Assembly (NCBI GenBank): GCA_944325315.1
Contig: CALVAA010000004.1
Span: 1-64,000 of the forward strand
Source: Candidatus Gastranaerophilales bacterium
GTDB taxonomy: Bacteria > Cyanobacteriota > Vampirovibrionia > Gastranaerophilales > Gastranaerophilaceae
DNA: 64,000 nucleotides
Direction: 5' to 3'
Part shown: piece after piece, positions 8,238 to 18,239 of the stretch
Layout: each line of letters opens with the position of its first letter
Numbering within the stretch: position 1 is the stretch's first letter
Translations under genes and position numbers: made by a program
Notes under the pieces: generated by a model
Told to the model about the DNA's origin: nothing
The model's database searches: none
What the model saw: only the letters and a program-made list of their open reading frames with translations

Positions 8238-8471
8238 TTAATTTTCAAATACGTAACCCATTAAGCCCGATTCTCTTGCTTTTTTTACAGCATTTGAAAG
8301 CATTCTTTGATGTTTTGCACAAGTGCCTGTGATTCTTCTTGGAAGAATTTTTCCTGCTTCAGACAAAAATCTTTTTAATTTAGATGCATCTTTATAGTCT
8401 AAATTGTCAATTTTATCATTGCAAAAAGCACAGTTCTTTTTCTTTTTAACATCTTTTAAATCTTTAGCCAT
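8238..8471 (-). CDS. rpsR: 30S ribosomal protein S18
   Basis: S18 binds S6 and 16S rRNA. The sequence has NCAFC and TCAKHQ, giving a CXXC-type zinc-binding form, plus the conserved [17 protein letters not shown] and [12 protein letters not shown]. The reading frame continues upstream to a TTG at 8507, but ATG at 8471 (MAKDLK) has AAAAGGAAAC upstream and gives the normal length, so I chose it. It is the third gene of rpsF-ssb-rpsR. Confidence 0.93.
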   Translation of the reverse strand: MAKDLKDVKKKKNCAFCNDKIDNLDYKDASKLKRFLSEAGKILPRRITGTCAKHQRMLSNAVKKARESGLMGYVFEN

Positions 8472-8536
8472 TGTTTTATTAGTTTCCTTTTCTAGTTTTT
8501 CGACCAAATTTAATTATAATTTACAAAAATATATAT

Positions 8537-8941
8537 TTAAAACGGAATTTCATCTTCATCTATCAAGTCTTCGGAAATTTCTTCCTGATTAAAAGAAACG
8601 ATATCTTGTTTAGAATTTTGAACTTCGGTATTTGAATTTTGTACCTGAACACCCGTTTTTTCAACAGAATTTGCATTGATTTCAAACACTTTTTTATCTT
8701 TGCCGTTTGGAAGTTTGTATGTATTTACTTGTAAACGCCCTTCTACAGCAACATTGTCACCTTGGGAAATTGTAGCGGTGACCGTATCTGCCAACTGGCC
8801 AAACGCAATAACTCTGATTAAAGATTCGTTGTTTTGTTCAAAATTAAGCGTAAAACCCGCTATCGGCATATCATTTTGCGTGAACCTTTTTTCAGGGGCC
8901 TTTACAACTACGCCCGTTAAAAATGCTTTTGCTAAAGTCAT
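8537..8941 (-). CDS. ssb: single-stranded DNA-binding protein
   Basis: An OB fold occupies about residues 1-100 (AKAFLTGVVVKAPEKRFT, IRVIAFGQLADTV, VEGRLQV). A Gln/Asn-rich linker leads to the acidic C-terminal tip DEDEIPF, which recruits repair and replication partners. The ATG at 8941 overlaps the rpsF stop as TAATG and is preferred to one 9 nt upstream. It has the classical place between rpsF and rpsR. Confidence 0.95.
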   Translation of the reverse strand: MTLAKAFLTGVVVKAPEKRFTQNDMPIAGFTLNFEQNNESLIRVIAFGQLADTVTATISQGDNVAVEGRLQVNTYKLPNGKDKKVFEINANSVEKTGVQVQNSNTEVQNSKQDIVSFNQEEISEDLIDEDEIPF

Positions 8942-9231
8942 TAAGCACATTCCTTTTTGGTAAACATTATACGAATAACAGAATCATTAAGTCTTAACTG
9001 TCTTTTTAATTCACTAACTTTGTCTTCGGGCAAAGAAATAACCTGATTTACCATAAAGCCATCCATAAATCCTGCAACTTCATAAGCAAGTTTTTTTCTG
9101 CCCATTTTATCGCATTCATCAACATTACCGCCAAGAGAGGTAACTATTTCATCAACTCTTGCAACTACCTTATCTGCTTCTTCGTTATCCAGATTTGGTT
9201 TGATTATTGTAAATAAATCATATTTTTTCAT
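8941..9231 (-). CDS. rpsF: 30S ribosomal protein S6
   Basis: S6 begins MKKYDLFTIIKPNLDNEEADKV and contains the conserved DKMGRKKLAYEV. The ATG at 9231 has a perfect Shine-Dalgarno (AAAGGAGAAAAA); the longer frame up to 9282 has none. It is the first gene of rpsF-ssb-rpsR. Confidence 0.95.
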   Translation of the reverse strand: MKKYDLFTIIKPNLDNEEADKVVARVDEIVTSLGGNVDECDKMGRKKLAYEVAGFMDGFMVNQVISLPEDKVSELKRQLRLNDSVIRIMFTKKECA

Positions 9232-9324
9232 TTTTTCTCCTTTGGTGATTGTAATATAGTTTGATACTATCATAAACACCATTTCTAAACAAGGAAAAAT
9301 TTACATAGCTTATAGTAAAAGAGT

Positions 9325-10545
9325 TTATTTATTGTATTCAAGAAAAATTTCTTTAACAAATTCAAATCCCTTTTTAAGACTTTCGACCTCCATTCTTTCA
9401 TTAGGGGAATGCATTGAATAAATATTGGCAACCCCCAATAATATAGGTCTAAATTTAACATTATTTTTATTTAATTTATTAGCATAAATATGCGTTTCAG
9501 CACCTGCATGGAAAGGTTGGACTTTTATTTCCAAATTTATTTTTTTTGCAGCAATTTTTGCAATATTTGCCATATTTTGATTGTCGGATTTTTCAAAAGG
9601 AAGCATATGAACTTTTGTTGTCATTTTTGCATTTGCAAAATTTTGATATTTTTTGTTAAATTTATCAATTTGTTTTTGAAATTTACTCAACAGTTCATTT
9701 TCATATTTTTTAACAGAACTTCTTAGAGAGTAATGCGCAAACGCACATGTATTTATAATATTATCCGCACAAAACGACACAAGAGTCTTTGAATACGGCT
9801 TTTCAATTTCTTTTTTATCAAGAAGCCTTTCAATGCCTATATCTGTTGCACCGGCAACAATTGAACCCAAATTACAAGATGTTATAGTATAGCCGTTTTC
9901 TTTTTTATATAAGCCGTTTGGAAGTTTAGATACCAAATCTGCCATTAATTTTGCAGCGTTATATCTTTTTTTATCTGCAATATCATTGCCGCTATGTCCA
10001 CCAAGGGCTGTTGTAACTTCAATATCAACTTTAGTGTAACCTGCTCCCGCTATTTCAAAATTTCCTAATGCATCTGAGTCCAAAACCAAAACATCTTCAC
10101 TTTCAAGAGTTGAGAAATCAATATTATTAATACCTGACATATTTGTTTCTTCATCTCTTGTAAATACAATTTCCAATCCACCGTGTTTAATTTGCGGATT
10201 TTTAGCCAAAAAAATTGCCAAATTAAGAGCACAAGCAACACCTGCCTTATCATCAGCACCCAGCGTCCTTGTTTTATCCGTTTCTAAAAATTTGCCATCT
10301 TCACTTGTGCAAATATTTACCTTTGAACTATTCCCCACAACATCCATATGTGAAGATAAAAGCAAAGGTAATTTCCCCTCCGTATTTTTCGGAATTTTTA
10401 TAATTACATTTTCGTAACTGTCTAAATATGCATTAATTCCATTTATATATGTATATTCCATTATTTTTTTGCTTACATCTTTTTCACCCAAAGAAGGAGA
10501 GGGAATTTCGGCAAGACTTTTAAATAATTCAACTATATCCATCAT
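9325..10545 (-). CDS. M20 family metallopeptidase, PepT-like tripeptidase
   Basis: This 406-residue protein is a cytosolic di-zinc aminopeptidase of the peptidase T type. Ligands are visible at H66 and D68 (SSHMDVV), D98 (GADDKAG), the E-E pair 132-133 (TRDEETNMSG), an Asp near 156-158, and the late His in SMHSPNE. The lid domain contains GGHSGND. The start has AAAGGAGATATG upstream and lies 7 nt after the trpS stop, so it is co-transcribed with the upstream genes. Confidence 0.88.
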   Translation of the reverse strand: MMDIVELFKSLAEIPSPSLGEKDVSKKIMEYTYINGINAYLDSYENVIIKIPKNTEGKLPLLLSSHMDVVGNSSKVNICTSEDGKFLETDKTRTLGADDKAGVACALNLAIFLAKNPQIKHGGLEIVFTRDEETNMSGINNIDFSTLESEDVLVLDSDALGNFEIAGAGYTKVDIEVTTALGGHSGNDIADKKRYNAAKLMADLVSKLPNGLYKKENGYTITSCNLGSIVAGATDIGIERLLDKKEIEKPYSKTLVSFCADNIINTCAFAHYSLRSSVKKYENELLSKFQKQIDKFNKKYQNFANAKMTTKVHMLPFEKSDNQNMANIAKIAAKKINLEIKVQPFHAGAETHIYANKLNKNNVKFRPILLGVANIYSMHSPNERMEVESLKKGFEFVKEIFLEYNK

Positions 10546-10552
10546 ATCTCCT

Positions 10553-11563
10553 TTATTTATACATTTTTACAACTTCAACAACGCCATCAAGAACTTCTTT
10601 TGCCTTAATACCGGCTTTTTTTGAACCTTCGGTTAAAATTTGATGACATAAACCTTTATCTTTCAGCAATTCGTTTCTTTTCTCTCTGAGAGGAGCTAAA
10701 GTTGCGTTAATTTTTTGAGCAAGTCTTTTTTTACACTCAGCACATCCAATTGAAGCGTTTTTGCAAGCTGTTGAAATTTCACTAACCTCATCATCACGCC
10801 CGAAAATTTTCCAATATTCAAATACAACTTCACAATTATCAGGGTTTCCCTTGTCGTCTTTTCTTATTCTGTTCCTGTCTGTAATTGCTGTTTTTACTTT
10901 CTTTTCAGTAATTTCATCCGAATCTGAAATTTTAATATCATTGTTAAATGATTTTCCCATCTTATTGCCGTCCAAACCTTTTAAAAGCGGAATTTGTGTA
11001 AGTTTTGGCTGGGGTTCAATAAAATAGTCTGTTTTATAAATGTTATTAAATCTCCTTGCTATATCTCTTGAAAGTTCAACGTGCGCCACTTGGTCTATCC
11101 CGACAGGAACAAAGTGTGTATTAAATGTTAAAATATCTGCTGTCATTAAAACAGGATAGCCAAAAAGCCCATAAGAAAGATTAGACATATTTTCCTGTTT
11201 ATCTTTCATAATTTTAGCTAAATCTTTTAAAGTAGGATCACGCTCTACCCAATTTTGAGGAGTAATCATAGAAAGATAAATATGCAATGCCGCAGTTTCT
11301 TTTACCCAAGATTGGAGATATATTGTGGATTTATCCGGATCAATTCCACTTGCAAGCCAATCCAAAAGCACATCTTCAATATTTTGCCTTAAATCATCTG
11401 TTTGGTTATACTTTGTTGTAAGTGCATGCCAGTCTGCTATAAAAAAGTAACTTTCAAACTCATCTTGAAGATTAACCCAATTCTTTAATACGCCGAAATA
11501 GTGTCCTAAGTGAAGTTTGCCTGTCGGACGCATGCCTGACATTATTCTTTTTTTATTTTCCAT
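10553..11563 (-). CDS. trpS: tryptophanyl-tRNA synthetase
   Basis: This class I synthetase has the HIGH-like motif HLGH at 18-21 and the KMSKS-like KMGKS at 201-205. The length of 336 is typical. Further conserved parts are FFIADWHALTT, YPVLMTADIL and GIDQVAHVELSRDIARRFN. The start has GAGGAGATTAACA upstream and overlaps the end of the TPR gene by 11 nt. Confidence 0.95.
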   Translation of the reverse strand: MENKKRIMSGMRPTGKLHLGHYFGVLKNWVNLQDEFESYFFIADWHALTTKYNQTDDLRQNIEDVLLDWLASGIDPDKSTIYLQSWVKETAALHIYLSMITPQNWVERDPTLKDLAKIMKDKQENMSNLSYGLFGYPVLMTADILTFNTHFVPVGIDQVAHVELSRDIARRFNNIYKTDYFIEPQPKLTQIPLLKGLDGNKMGKSFNNDIKISDSDEITEKKVKTAITDRNRIRKDDKGNPDNCEVVFEYWKIFGRDDEVSEISTACKNASIGCAECKKRLAQKINATLAPLREKRNELLKDKGLCHQILTEGSKKAGIKAKEVLDGVVEVVKMYK

Positions 11564-13334
11564 TGTTAATCTCCTCTAAAAGTTCAAGTGCCTCGGGATA
11601 ATCTTCAAATATTAAAAGAGCTTGCCTTAAATGCTCTAATGCTTGATCTTTTTTTAAAGTTTTATATTCACACTTTGCAAGATTAACCAAAAGCATATGG
11701 TTTTTCGGATAATCTTTAATAAGTTTTGAAAAAAGCCCCAGAGCTTCTTGATATTCGCCAAGTTCCATAAAAGAAATTGCAAGCATATTTTTTGTCTCAT
11801 CATCATTTGTTTTTTCAAGTATATCCAACAAAAGTTGTTTTGCATTTTCCCAGTTTCTTTCTTGAAAATAATATTTTGCAAGATGCAATTTTGCTAAAAA
11901 ATTGCCGGAATCAAGTTTTATTGCTTCTTGCAATTTTTCTAAAGCGCTTTTTTTATCACCGTTTAACAAATCAATGTAGCCCAGATATGAAAGCGCATCA
12001 ATATTACCTGAGTCCAAATTCCAAGCTTTATTGAACGCAACTTTAGCTTCGTTAATTCTATTAAGCATAGTATAGGCAACGCCGAGAGAATAATGGAATT
12101 CACTTACATCGTCTTCTAATTTTATCGCCTCAAGCATCTCATCTACTGCCCAGTCATAACAATTCATTTTCAAATATAAAACTCCTAAATCTTTATGGGC
12201 ATAAGGATTATTTGGTTCTAATGTAATACATTTTTTAAACATTTCTTTGGCGTTGTCAAAGTCATTCATCTCAACATAGTTAAAAGCTAAGTTATAGTAT
12301 ACTTCTACATCAATTTTTCCTCTATTTATAAGTATAAAAAATGTATCTATTGATTCTTGATATTTTCCGAGCTTTCTTAAAAGAGTGCCTTTTTTCTTAA
12401 TTAAATCGATATTTTTTTCATCTAAACCCAAAAGCATATTTACATTGTCTAAAGCTTCCTGATAGTTGTTAACCATCTCAAGTGCTTTAATATAAGACAA
12501 TCTGTATTGCTCATTATTTGGATATGCCAGAGTAAGATTTTGATATAGATTTGAAGCAAGTGTGTAGTCTTCGCTTGCCAAAGCGCAATTTGCCATTGTA
12601 GCAAGCATGGTAGAAGTCGGTTCTATTTGGTAAGACTTTTGAAAACACTCAAGCGCCTTTTTAAATTCATTTTTAGTCTGGTATAGTATACCAAAATTGT
12701 AATATGTTAAAGAATTATCTTCATCACACTCCACAGCCTTTGTCAAAACTTCAAAAGATTTTTCAAATTCGCCCAAATTCATGTAACACACAGCTAAACT
12801 GTTAAGAATCTGGACATGTTTATCGTTAATTAAAAGCCCTTTTTCTAAATAAATTGATGCATTGTAGTAATCTTTCTTTAACATATAAGATGTTGCAATT
12901 ATATAGTAAATTGAGCTGTCTAAATTCAAAGAAGGATTTTCAATTGCCATTTTTGCAATTTCAATAGCCGAATCCAGCTGCGAAAATTCTATATTAATCA
13001 TTGCAATACTTTTGTACGCGTCCAAAAAATCCGGACGAAGACTGATTACTTTTTCAAAATTTTCAATTGCTTTTTCTTTTTCTCCGACTCTATTTAGGCA
13101 GCTTGCAAGATAAAAAAGAGCAGTAGCATCTTTTTTATCCAACTCAACTACATTTTCAAAAGCCTTTATTGCATCTTGAGGATTGTCTAAATTCACTTCG
13201 CAAAGACCCAGATTCTTATAAGCTTCTATATTTTTGTCGTCGAGTTCAATAATTTTTTTTAGTTTTGCTGCAGCCGGGCTAAATTGTTCCTTATTGATTA
13301 AATCAATAGCTTCATTCAGTAATTCATTTATCAT
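11553..13334 (-). CDS. tetratricopeptide repeat protein
   Basis: A chain of about 593 residues is made almost wholly of 34-residue TPR units with the usual W/L-G-Y-A-F-P-like spacing (NIEAYKNLGLCEVNLDN, NSLTYYNFGILYQTKN, NPYAHKDLGVLYLKMN). About 17 repeats are visible. There is no signal peptide or membrane helix, so it is probably a cytosolic scaffold. Three starts are possible; ATG at 13334 lies 6 nt after a perfect TATAAT, whereas the upstream TTG at 13370 lies before the promoter. It overlaps trpS. Confidence 0.85.
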   Translation of the reverse strand: MINELLNEAIDLINKEQFSPAAAKLKKIIELDDKNIEAYKNLGLCEVNLDNPQDAIKAFENVVELDKKDATALFYLASCLNRVGEKEKAIENFEKVISLRPDFLDAYKSIAMINIEFSQLDSAIEIAKMAIENPSLNLDSSIYYIIATSYMLKKDYYNASIYLEKGLLINDKHVQILNSLAVCYMNLGEFEKSFEVLTKAVECDEDNSLTYYNFGILYQTKNEFKKALECFQKSYQIEPTSTMLATMANCALASEDYTLASNLYQNLTLAYPNNEQYRLSYIKALEMVNNYQEALDNVNMLLGLDEKNIDLIKKKGTLLRKLGKYQESIDTFFILINRGKIDVEVYYNLAFNYVEMNDFDNAKEMFKKCITLEPNNPYAHKDLGVLYLKMNCYDWAVDEMLEAIKLEDDVSEFHYSLGVAYTMLNRINEAKVAFNKAWNLDSGNIDALSYLGYIDLLNGDKKSALEKLQEAIKLDSGNFLAKLHLAKYYFQERNWENAKQLLLDILEKTNDDETKNMLAISFMELGEYQEALGLFSKLIKDYPKNHMLLVNLAKCEYKTLKKDQALEHLRQALLIFEDYPEALELLEEINNGK

Positions 13335-13340
13335 AAACAT

Positions 13341-13346
13341 ATTATA
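13341..13346 (-). promoter_or_regulatory. -10 hexamer TATAAT, 6 nt before ATG
   Basis: Perfect TATAAT on the minus strand, 6 nt before the ATG at 13334 of the TPR gene. It rules out the farther upstream start at 13370 if this promoter is used. Confidence 0.5.
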
Positions 13347-13378
13347 CGTTAAAATAATAAAAAAGCACAAATTAAAGC

Positions 13379-14170
13379 TTAGTTTTGCTTTTGAAAAATA
13401 TTCCTGTGTATTTCTCTAAAACCGTATTTCTTTATATTACCATCTTCAACCACTCTGTATCTGTCATTTTTACCTATAACAAAAAGCGAAGTGTTATCAA
13501 TTGAATTTGCAAGCAGTTTAACCGCTTCGTCGTTTTTTTGATATGGAATGTAAGACCAAAAGTTTCTGCACAAAATTAATGAGTTTTTTGGTTTAACTCT
13601 TTTAATTTTTTCTAAAAAATCACCTCTTGAAAAACGGACCGAATTTCTTAGTTTTTCATTGGGACATAAACAATATGGAAATTCAAAATCTTTTCCTTGA
13701 AGAACCGAAAAATATTTGTCAATTGAACCATTTGTATTTTTGTTTATTGAAAAAATATCGCAATCATCGCAATTTATTATTCCTTTTTTTGCTTCATCTA
13801 TAATTTGCTTATCAAGATCATAGGCAGCTATTGGGAAAAATTTATCTGCTTCTTTACCTAATTCTTCAATCATGCTAATAGCAAAAGAATATGCTTCAGA
13901 ACCATCCGAGGAAGCAAAATTATACACATTTACTCTTTTGGCAGTTTTAAAAAAATCAGCAATGTTTTTTCTAAAAACACTCCAATCACCTGATATATCA
14001 TTTGCCAAATCAGATCTAAAAAACCAGGTAAGATTTGAATACAAAAAATTGCCGCCACCTTTTTTTAGCATTATATCATCAGAAGCATATTTTTTTCCTG
14101 TAGTATTATCTACATATATATTTCTTGAAGTAGATTTAAAATTTAAATTAGAAAACGAGTTTATCTTCAT
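13379..14170 (-). CDS. CheR-like SAM-dependent methyltransferase with N-terminal NFKS motif
   Basis: This 263-residue protein has the CheR-type methyltransferase core: VNVYNFASSDGSEAYSFAI replaces the usual ACSTGEEPYS glycine-rich loop, FPIAAYDLDKQIIDEAKKG matches the ATDID...A..G segment, and LILCRNFWSYIP matches the CRN..IY catalytic strand. The normal N-terminal CheR helical domain is missing. Instead residues 1-40 carry SNLNFKSTS (8-15), one example of the shared IxF motif. No chemotaxis genes are nearby, so glutamate methylation of receptors is not implied. It follows ppdK on the same strand after a terminator. Confidence 0.7.
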   Translation of the reverse strand: MKINSFSNLNFKSTSRNIYVDNTTGKKYASDDIMLKKGGGNFLYSNLTWFFRSDLANDISGDWSVFRKNIADFFKTAKRVNVYNFASSDGSEAYSFAISMIEELGKEADKFFPIAAYDLDKQIIDEAKKGIINCDDCDIFSINKNTNGSIDKYFSVLQGKDFEFPYCLCPNEKLRNSVRFSRGDFLEKIKRVKPKNSLILCRNFWSYIPYQKNDEAVKLLANSIDNTSLFVIGKNDRYRVVEDGNIKKYGFREIHRNIFQKQN

Positions 14171-14204
14171 ATTTAATTAAAACCTAAAATCAAAAAAAGT
14201 TGAC

Positions 14205-14236
14205 AAAAGCCGCCATAAATGGCGGCTTTTTTATAA
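14205..14236 (-). terminator. Rho-independent terminator after ppdK
   Basis: A perfect 12-bp stem (AAAAGCCGCCAT / ATGGCGGCTTTT) with a 2-nt loop is followed by T/A-rich sequence on both strands. It ends the ppdK transcript. Confidence 0.9.
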
Positions 14237-14245
14237 ATAGTATAA

Positions 14246-16888
14246 TTATCTATTTTCAATAACAGCTTGAGCTGCAGCCAGTGCTGCTTGAGGAATCCTA
14301 TACGGAGAACAGGAAACGTAATCAAGCCCGATTTTATAAGCAAATTTAACACTATCCGGATCACCGCCGTGTTCGCCGCAAATTCCGCCAATCAAAGAAG
14401 GGTTGACTGCTTTACCGTAATCCATAGACATTTTAATTAATTGTCCTACACCTTTAAAATCAAGAGTATCAAATGGATTATAAGGAAGAATTTTATCTTC
14501 GACATAACGTTTTAGGAATTTTCCTTCAGCATCATCTCTGGAATAACCAAATGTCATTTGAGTTAAGTCATTTGTTCCAAATGAGAAAAACTCTGCATAA
14601 GGAGCAATTTCATCTGCAGTTAAAGCAGCACGGGGAATTTCAATCATAGTTCCGAATTTATATTCAACTTCAATTCCTTTTTGATTCATCACTTCTTTTG
14701 CAACTTTAACCAGGATATCCTTTGCGGTTTTTAATTCATTAACATGGCCTATAAGAGGAATCATAACGTAAGGTTTAACATTAATACCCTCTTTTTTAAC
14801 ATCACACGCCGCTTCAAAAATTGCTCTTACCTGCATTTCATTAATTTCAGGATAAGTTAAGCCCAGACGGCAACCACGTAGTCCCATCATAGGATTTGAT
14901 TCAGACAAACCTTCAACGATTGTTAAAAGTGCTTGTTCTTCGGTATAATCTTGTTTTAAGACTTTTTTTGCCGAAACTTCCGCAATCAATTCTTCTTTTG
15001 AAGGTAAAAATTCATGCAAAGGAGGATCTAAAAGACGAATTGTAAGGGGTTTTTCACCCAACGCTTTAAACATGCCGTAAAAATCCTGATATTGCATCGG
15101 AAGTAATTTATCTAATGCTTCTTTCCTTGCTTCTTTAGTTCCGGCTATAATCATTTTTTGTACCCAAGGAAGTCTATCGGGATCCATAAACATATGTTCT
15201 GTTCGGCATAAACCAACACCTTCAGCATGGAATTTAAGAGCATTTTCAACATCTCTAACAGTATCAGCGTTTGCTTCAATTGTCATTGTTTTAATTTCAT
15301 TTACCCATGAAAAGAAGGTTTTAAAGTTATCATCAATTTGAGCATCTGCAAGCTTAACAGCACCATCCATTACAAGACCTTTGCCGCCATCTAATGATAT
15401 AATGTCATCTTTGTGATATATTGTGCCATCATTTCCGGTTAAGATTTCCTTTTCCAAATCAATTTTTAAATCTTCGCAACCTGCAACACAAGGTTTTCCC
15501 ATGCCCTTTGCAACTACAGCAGCATGGGAAGTTGCTCCACCTCTAAGAGTGAGAACACCTTGAGCAACAGCCATACCATGGATATCATCAGGGCAAGTTT
15601 CAATTCTTACTAATATAACTTTTTCACCTGCTTCACCACGTTTTGCTGCTTCATCCGTATTGAATACAATTTTACCAACCGCAGCACCCGGAGAAGCATT
15701 AACCCCTTTGGCTATAATTTTAGCATTTTTTAGAGCATCATTATCAAAGCAAGGCAATAAAATCTGATTTACGCTGTAAGGATCAACCAATTGAATTGCT
15801 CTTTCTTTTGTAATAATCCCTTCTTTTTCCATTTCAACGGCAATTCTGACTGCAGCGGTTGCAGTTCTTTTACCGCTTCTTGTTTGAAGAATGTAGAGTT
15901 TACCTTTTTCTATAGTAAATTCCATATCCTGAACGTCTTTGTAACCGTTTTCAAGTCTTTTTGCAATTTCTACATATTGACGATATAAATCCGGCATTTC
16001 AACTTCTAACTCTGAAATTGGTTTCGGAGTCCTAATACCTGCTACAACATCTTCACCTTGAGCATTTGTTAAATATTCACCGTAAAATTTGTTTTCTCCG
16101 GTTGCCGGATTTCTTGTAAATGATACACCGGTAGCGCAATCATCTCCCATATTTCCAAACACCATAGTTTGAACATTTACTGCCGTACCAAAATTATGAT
16201 CAATTTTATTCATTGTTCTATAAGCAACGGCACGTGGAATATTCCAGGAGCGAAATACCGCTTCGATAGCTTCTTGTAATTGTTTAAATGGATCTTGGGG
16301 AAATTCTTTTCCGGTTACTTCTTTTATTACACTCTTATAGATAGGAATTAAAGACTTCCAACCATCAGCCGAAACTTGGGTGTCTTCTTTGACCCCTTCT
16401 TTTTCTTTTAATTTTTCAACTTCCGATTCAAAATATTTTTGTCTGTCCATATCCCAAGCAACAGAACCAAACATGGTTAAAAATCTTCTGTAACTGTCAT
16501 AACAAAAGCGAGGGTTGTTTGTTAATTTTACCATAGCTTCTACAGTTTCATCATTTAAACCAAGATTTAAAATAGTTTCCATCATGCCGGGCATTGAAAC
16601 TCTTGCGCCCGAGCGAACTGATACTAAAAGCGGATTTTGGCTGTCACCAAATTTTTTGCCTGTTTGACTTTCAACGTCGGATAAAGCTTTTTTTACCTCA
16701 TCCATTAAGCCATCCGGCATTTTATTTCCGGCGTTTATATAATCCATACAAACTTCTGTGGTAATGGTTAACCCCGGAGGTACAGGCAAACCTAAGTTTG
16801 TCATTTCAGCCAAATTAGCACCTTTACCGCCAAGGAGGTTTCTCATATCCGCATTGCCTTCTCTAAAAAGCCATACACGTTTTTGCAT
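14246..16888 (-). CDS. ppdK: pyruvate, phosphate dikinase
   Basis: This 880-residue enzyme interconverts pyruvate + ATP + Pi and PEP + AMP + PPi. The N-terminal ATP-grasp domain begins VWLFREGNADMRNLLGGKGANLAEM. The phosphohistidine loop GGATSHAAVVAKGMGKPCV lies near 447-465. The C-terminal PEP-utilising barrel includes GLCRTEHMF, MMGLRGCRLG, FGTNDLTQM and GICGEHGGDP. Length and domains are complete. The start has TTGGAGGAAACTTA upstream. The enzyme is common in fermentative gut bacteria for PPi-linked glycolysis. Confidence 0.96.
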   Translation of the reverse strand: MQKRVWLFREGNADMRNLLGGKGANLAEMTNLGLPVPPGLTITTEVCMDYINAGNKMPDGLMDEVKKALSDVESQTGKKFGDSQNPLLVSVRSGARVSMPGMMETILNLGLNDETVEAMVKLTNNPRFCYDSYRRFLTMFGSVAWDMDRQKYFESEVEKLKEKEGVKEDTQVSADGWKSLIPIYKSVIKEVTGKEFPQDPFKQLQEAIEAVFRSWNIPRAVAYRTMNKIDHNFGTAVNVQTMVFGNMGDDCATGVSFTRNPATGENKFYGEYLTNAQGEDVVAGIRTPKPISELEVEMPDLYRQYVEIAKRLENGYKDVQDMEFTIEKGKLYILQTRSGKRTATAAVRIAVEMEKEGIITKERAIQLVDPYSVNQILLPCFDNDALKNAKIIAKGVNASPGAAVGKIVFNTDEAAKRGEAGEKVILVRIETCPDDIHGMAVAQGVLTLRGGATSHAAVVAKGMGKPCVAGCEDLKIDLEKEILTGNDGTIYHKDDIISLDGGKGLVMDGAVKLADAQIDDNFKTFFSWVNEIKTMTIEANADTVRDVENALKFHAEGVGLCRTEHMFMDPDRLPWVQKMIIAGTKEARKEALDKLLPMQYQDFYGMFKALGEKPLTIRLLDPPLHEFLPSKEELIAEVSAKKVLKQDYTEEQALLTIVEGLSESNPMMGLRGCRLGLTYPEINEMQVRAIFEAACDVKKEGINVKPYVMIPLIGHVNELKTAKDILVKVAKEVMNQKGIEVEYKFGTMIEIPRAALTADEIAPYAEFFSFGTNDLTQMTFGYSRDDAEGKFLKRYVEDKILPYNPFDTLDFKGVGQLIKMSMDYGKAVNPSLIGGICGEHGGDPDSVKFAYKIGLDYVSCSPYRIPQAALAAAQAVIENR

Positions 16889-16982
16889 TAAGTTTCCTCC
16901 AATTTCTATATACTTTCAACAATTTAGAAAAATTTTATCAAAAAAACGCTGTCATTACAATTCAGTTTTGTATTTTTTAACC

Positions 16983-18239
16983 TTATTTCACATAATTCGT
17001 AATATCTTGCAATCGGTAATCCGAAAGCAATGGAGCAAACAACATATATATGCTGCTGTTTCCGCCTGCTAAATCCGAAAGCGTTAAAACTTGTGCCATA
17101 TTCCACTCTTTTTTATCCGAAAAAAGCTCTGCGGTTTTTTCGGCATTTAAAATCCCCCGGTTATAATTTGCAAGCCAATGATGATTTTTAATAAGAGAAA
17201 AAATTCTCCGTTTTGCTTTATCATCCAAAGGGTATTTATTTAAAATATCTTTAGCATAAAGTGCAGAGTTAAAAGGATGGGTATTATCGACAATTCCCTG
17301 TCTTTTAGCAATATCATGCAATAGTGTTGCGGTTTTTAAAATATTTCTTTCCGAATCATTAAAAGAATTCATCCGATTATCTTTTAATAATGCCTTATAT
17401 GCAGAAAGCATGTGAATATCAAGTGTTTTTTTCTGATCTGTATGTTGTGCCTTTTGAAAGACATTTATATACTCCGGCATTTGACTTATAAGATTAGCCA
17501 GCACCTCGTTTAATTTGTCATCATTTGTCTGTATTTCATTATCAAAAATAAATTTTTCTATGTATGATAAAATTTCCGCTTCAATTTCATTTGAATCATC
17601 AAGTCCGTCTTTTTTAATTATTCCGTCAAAGCCCACTACATGTCCATTTGAATACAGGGGATTTATTTGCATTTTTTTAAAAATTGCGTTTTTTTTATCA
17701 AAATCCAAAAAATTTACAACTTTTTCAACATCCGAAAGAAAATCTTTTCTCGAATATTTTAACGGAATTCCGGATTCTATATAAAGACAGTAGTCAGCTT
17801 CGGATAAAACTTTATCAAAATACGAACTTTTAACAAGAAAATCATTCACAAATTGCCCTCTTTTATCCGGAGAGATTTTTAACGGGGTGATAAAAAGAGT
17901 GTTTTTAATTATATCGTCAATTTTAGCATCTATATCCAGAAAAGAAGATTCCTGCTCGCTAAAAAGCTTGTTCAGCTTCATCAAGTAAAGTTTTTCAAGT
18001 AAAATTTTTCTTTCTTCAACAGATAAGACTGAAAAATCACTTTTATGTTTTGCAAGTTCGTTTGCTTCACGGGTATTAATACCTTTTTTACAATAGAGCT
18101 CTTTTCTTTTTTCAAAAGATTCATCAGAATTGCTTTTAATAAAACAATCGCCTTTAAAAGATATGTTCTTAAAAGTTAAAAAATTAGCGCTGTTTTGTTT
18201 GAATTTTGTACTTGTTAATGCAACAGGATTTATCTTCAT
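16983..18239 (-). CDS. HD-domain protein with N-terminal ISFKG motif
   Basis: This 418-residue protein has an HD phosphohydrolase-type domain in its C-terminal third. TATLLHDIAKRQG gives the HD pair, a His lies in NTHPFNSALYAKDIL, and SLIKNHHW follows, as in HD metal sites. The N-terminal 200 residues are basic and helical, with MKINP at the start and KNISFKG at 24-30. I cannot tell a nucleotide phosphohydrolase from a tRNA-nucleotidyltransferase-like or signalling HD protein. It lies upstream of ppdK with a 94-nt gap. Confidence 0.75.
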   Translation of the reverse strand: MKINPVALTSTKFKQNSANFLTFKNISFKGDCFIKSNSDESFEKRKELYCKKGINTREANELAKHKSDFSVLSVEERKILLEKLYLMKLNKLFSEQESSFLDIDAKIDDIIKNTLFITPLKISPDKRGQFVNDFLVKSSYFDKVLSEADYCLYIESGIPLKYSRKDFLSDVEKVVNFLDFDKKNAIFKKMQINPLYSNGHVVGFDGIIKKDGLDDSNEIEAEILSYIEKFIFDNEIQTNDDKLNEVLANLISQMPEYINVFQKAQHTDQKKTLDIHMLSAYKALLKDNRMNSFNDSERNILKTATLLHDIAKRQGIVDNTHPFNSALYAKDILNKYPLDDKAKRRIFSLIKNHHWLANYNRGILNAEKTAELFSDKKEWNMAQVLTLSDLAGGNSSIYMLFAPLLSDYRLQDITNYVK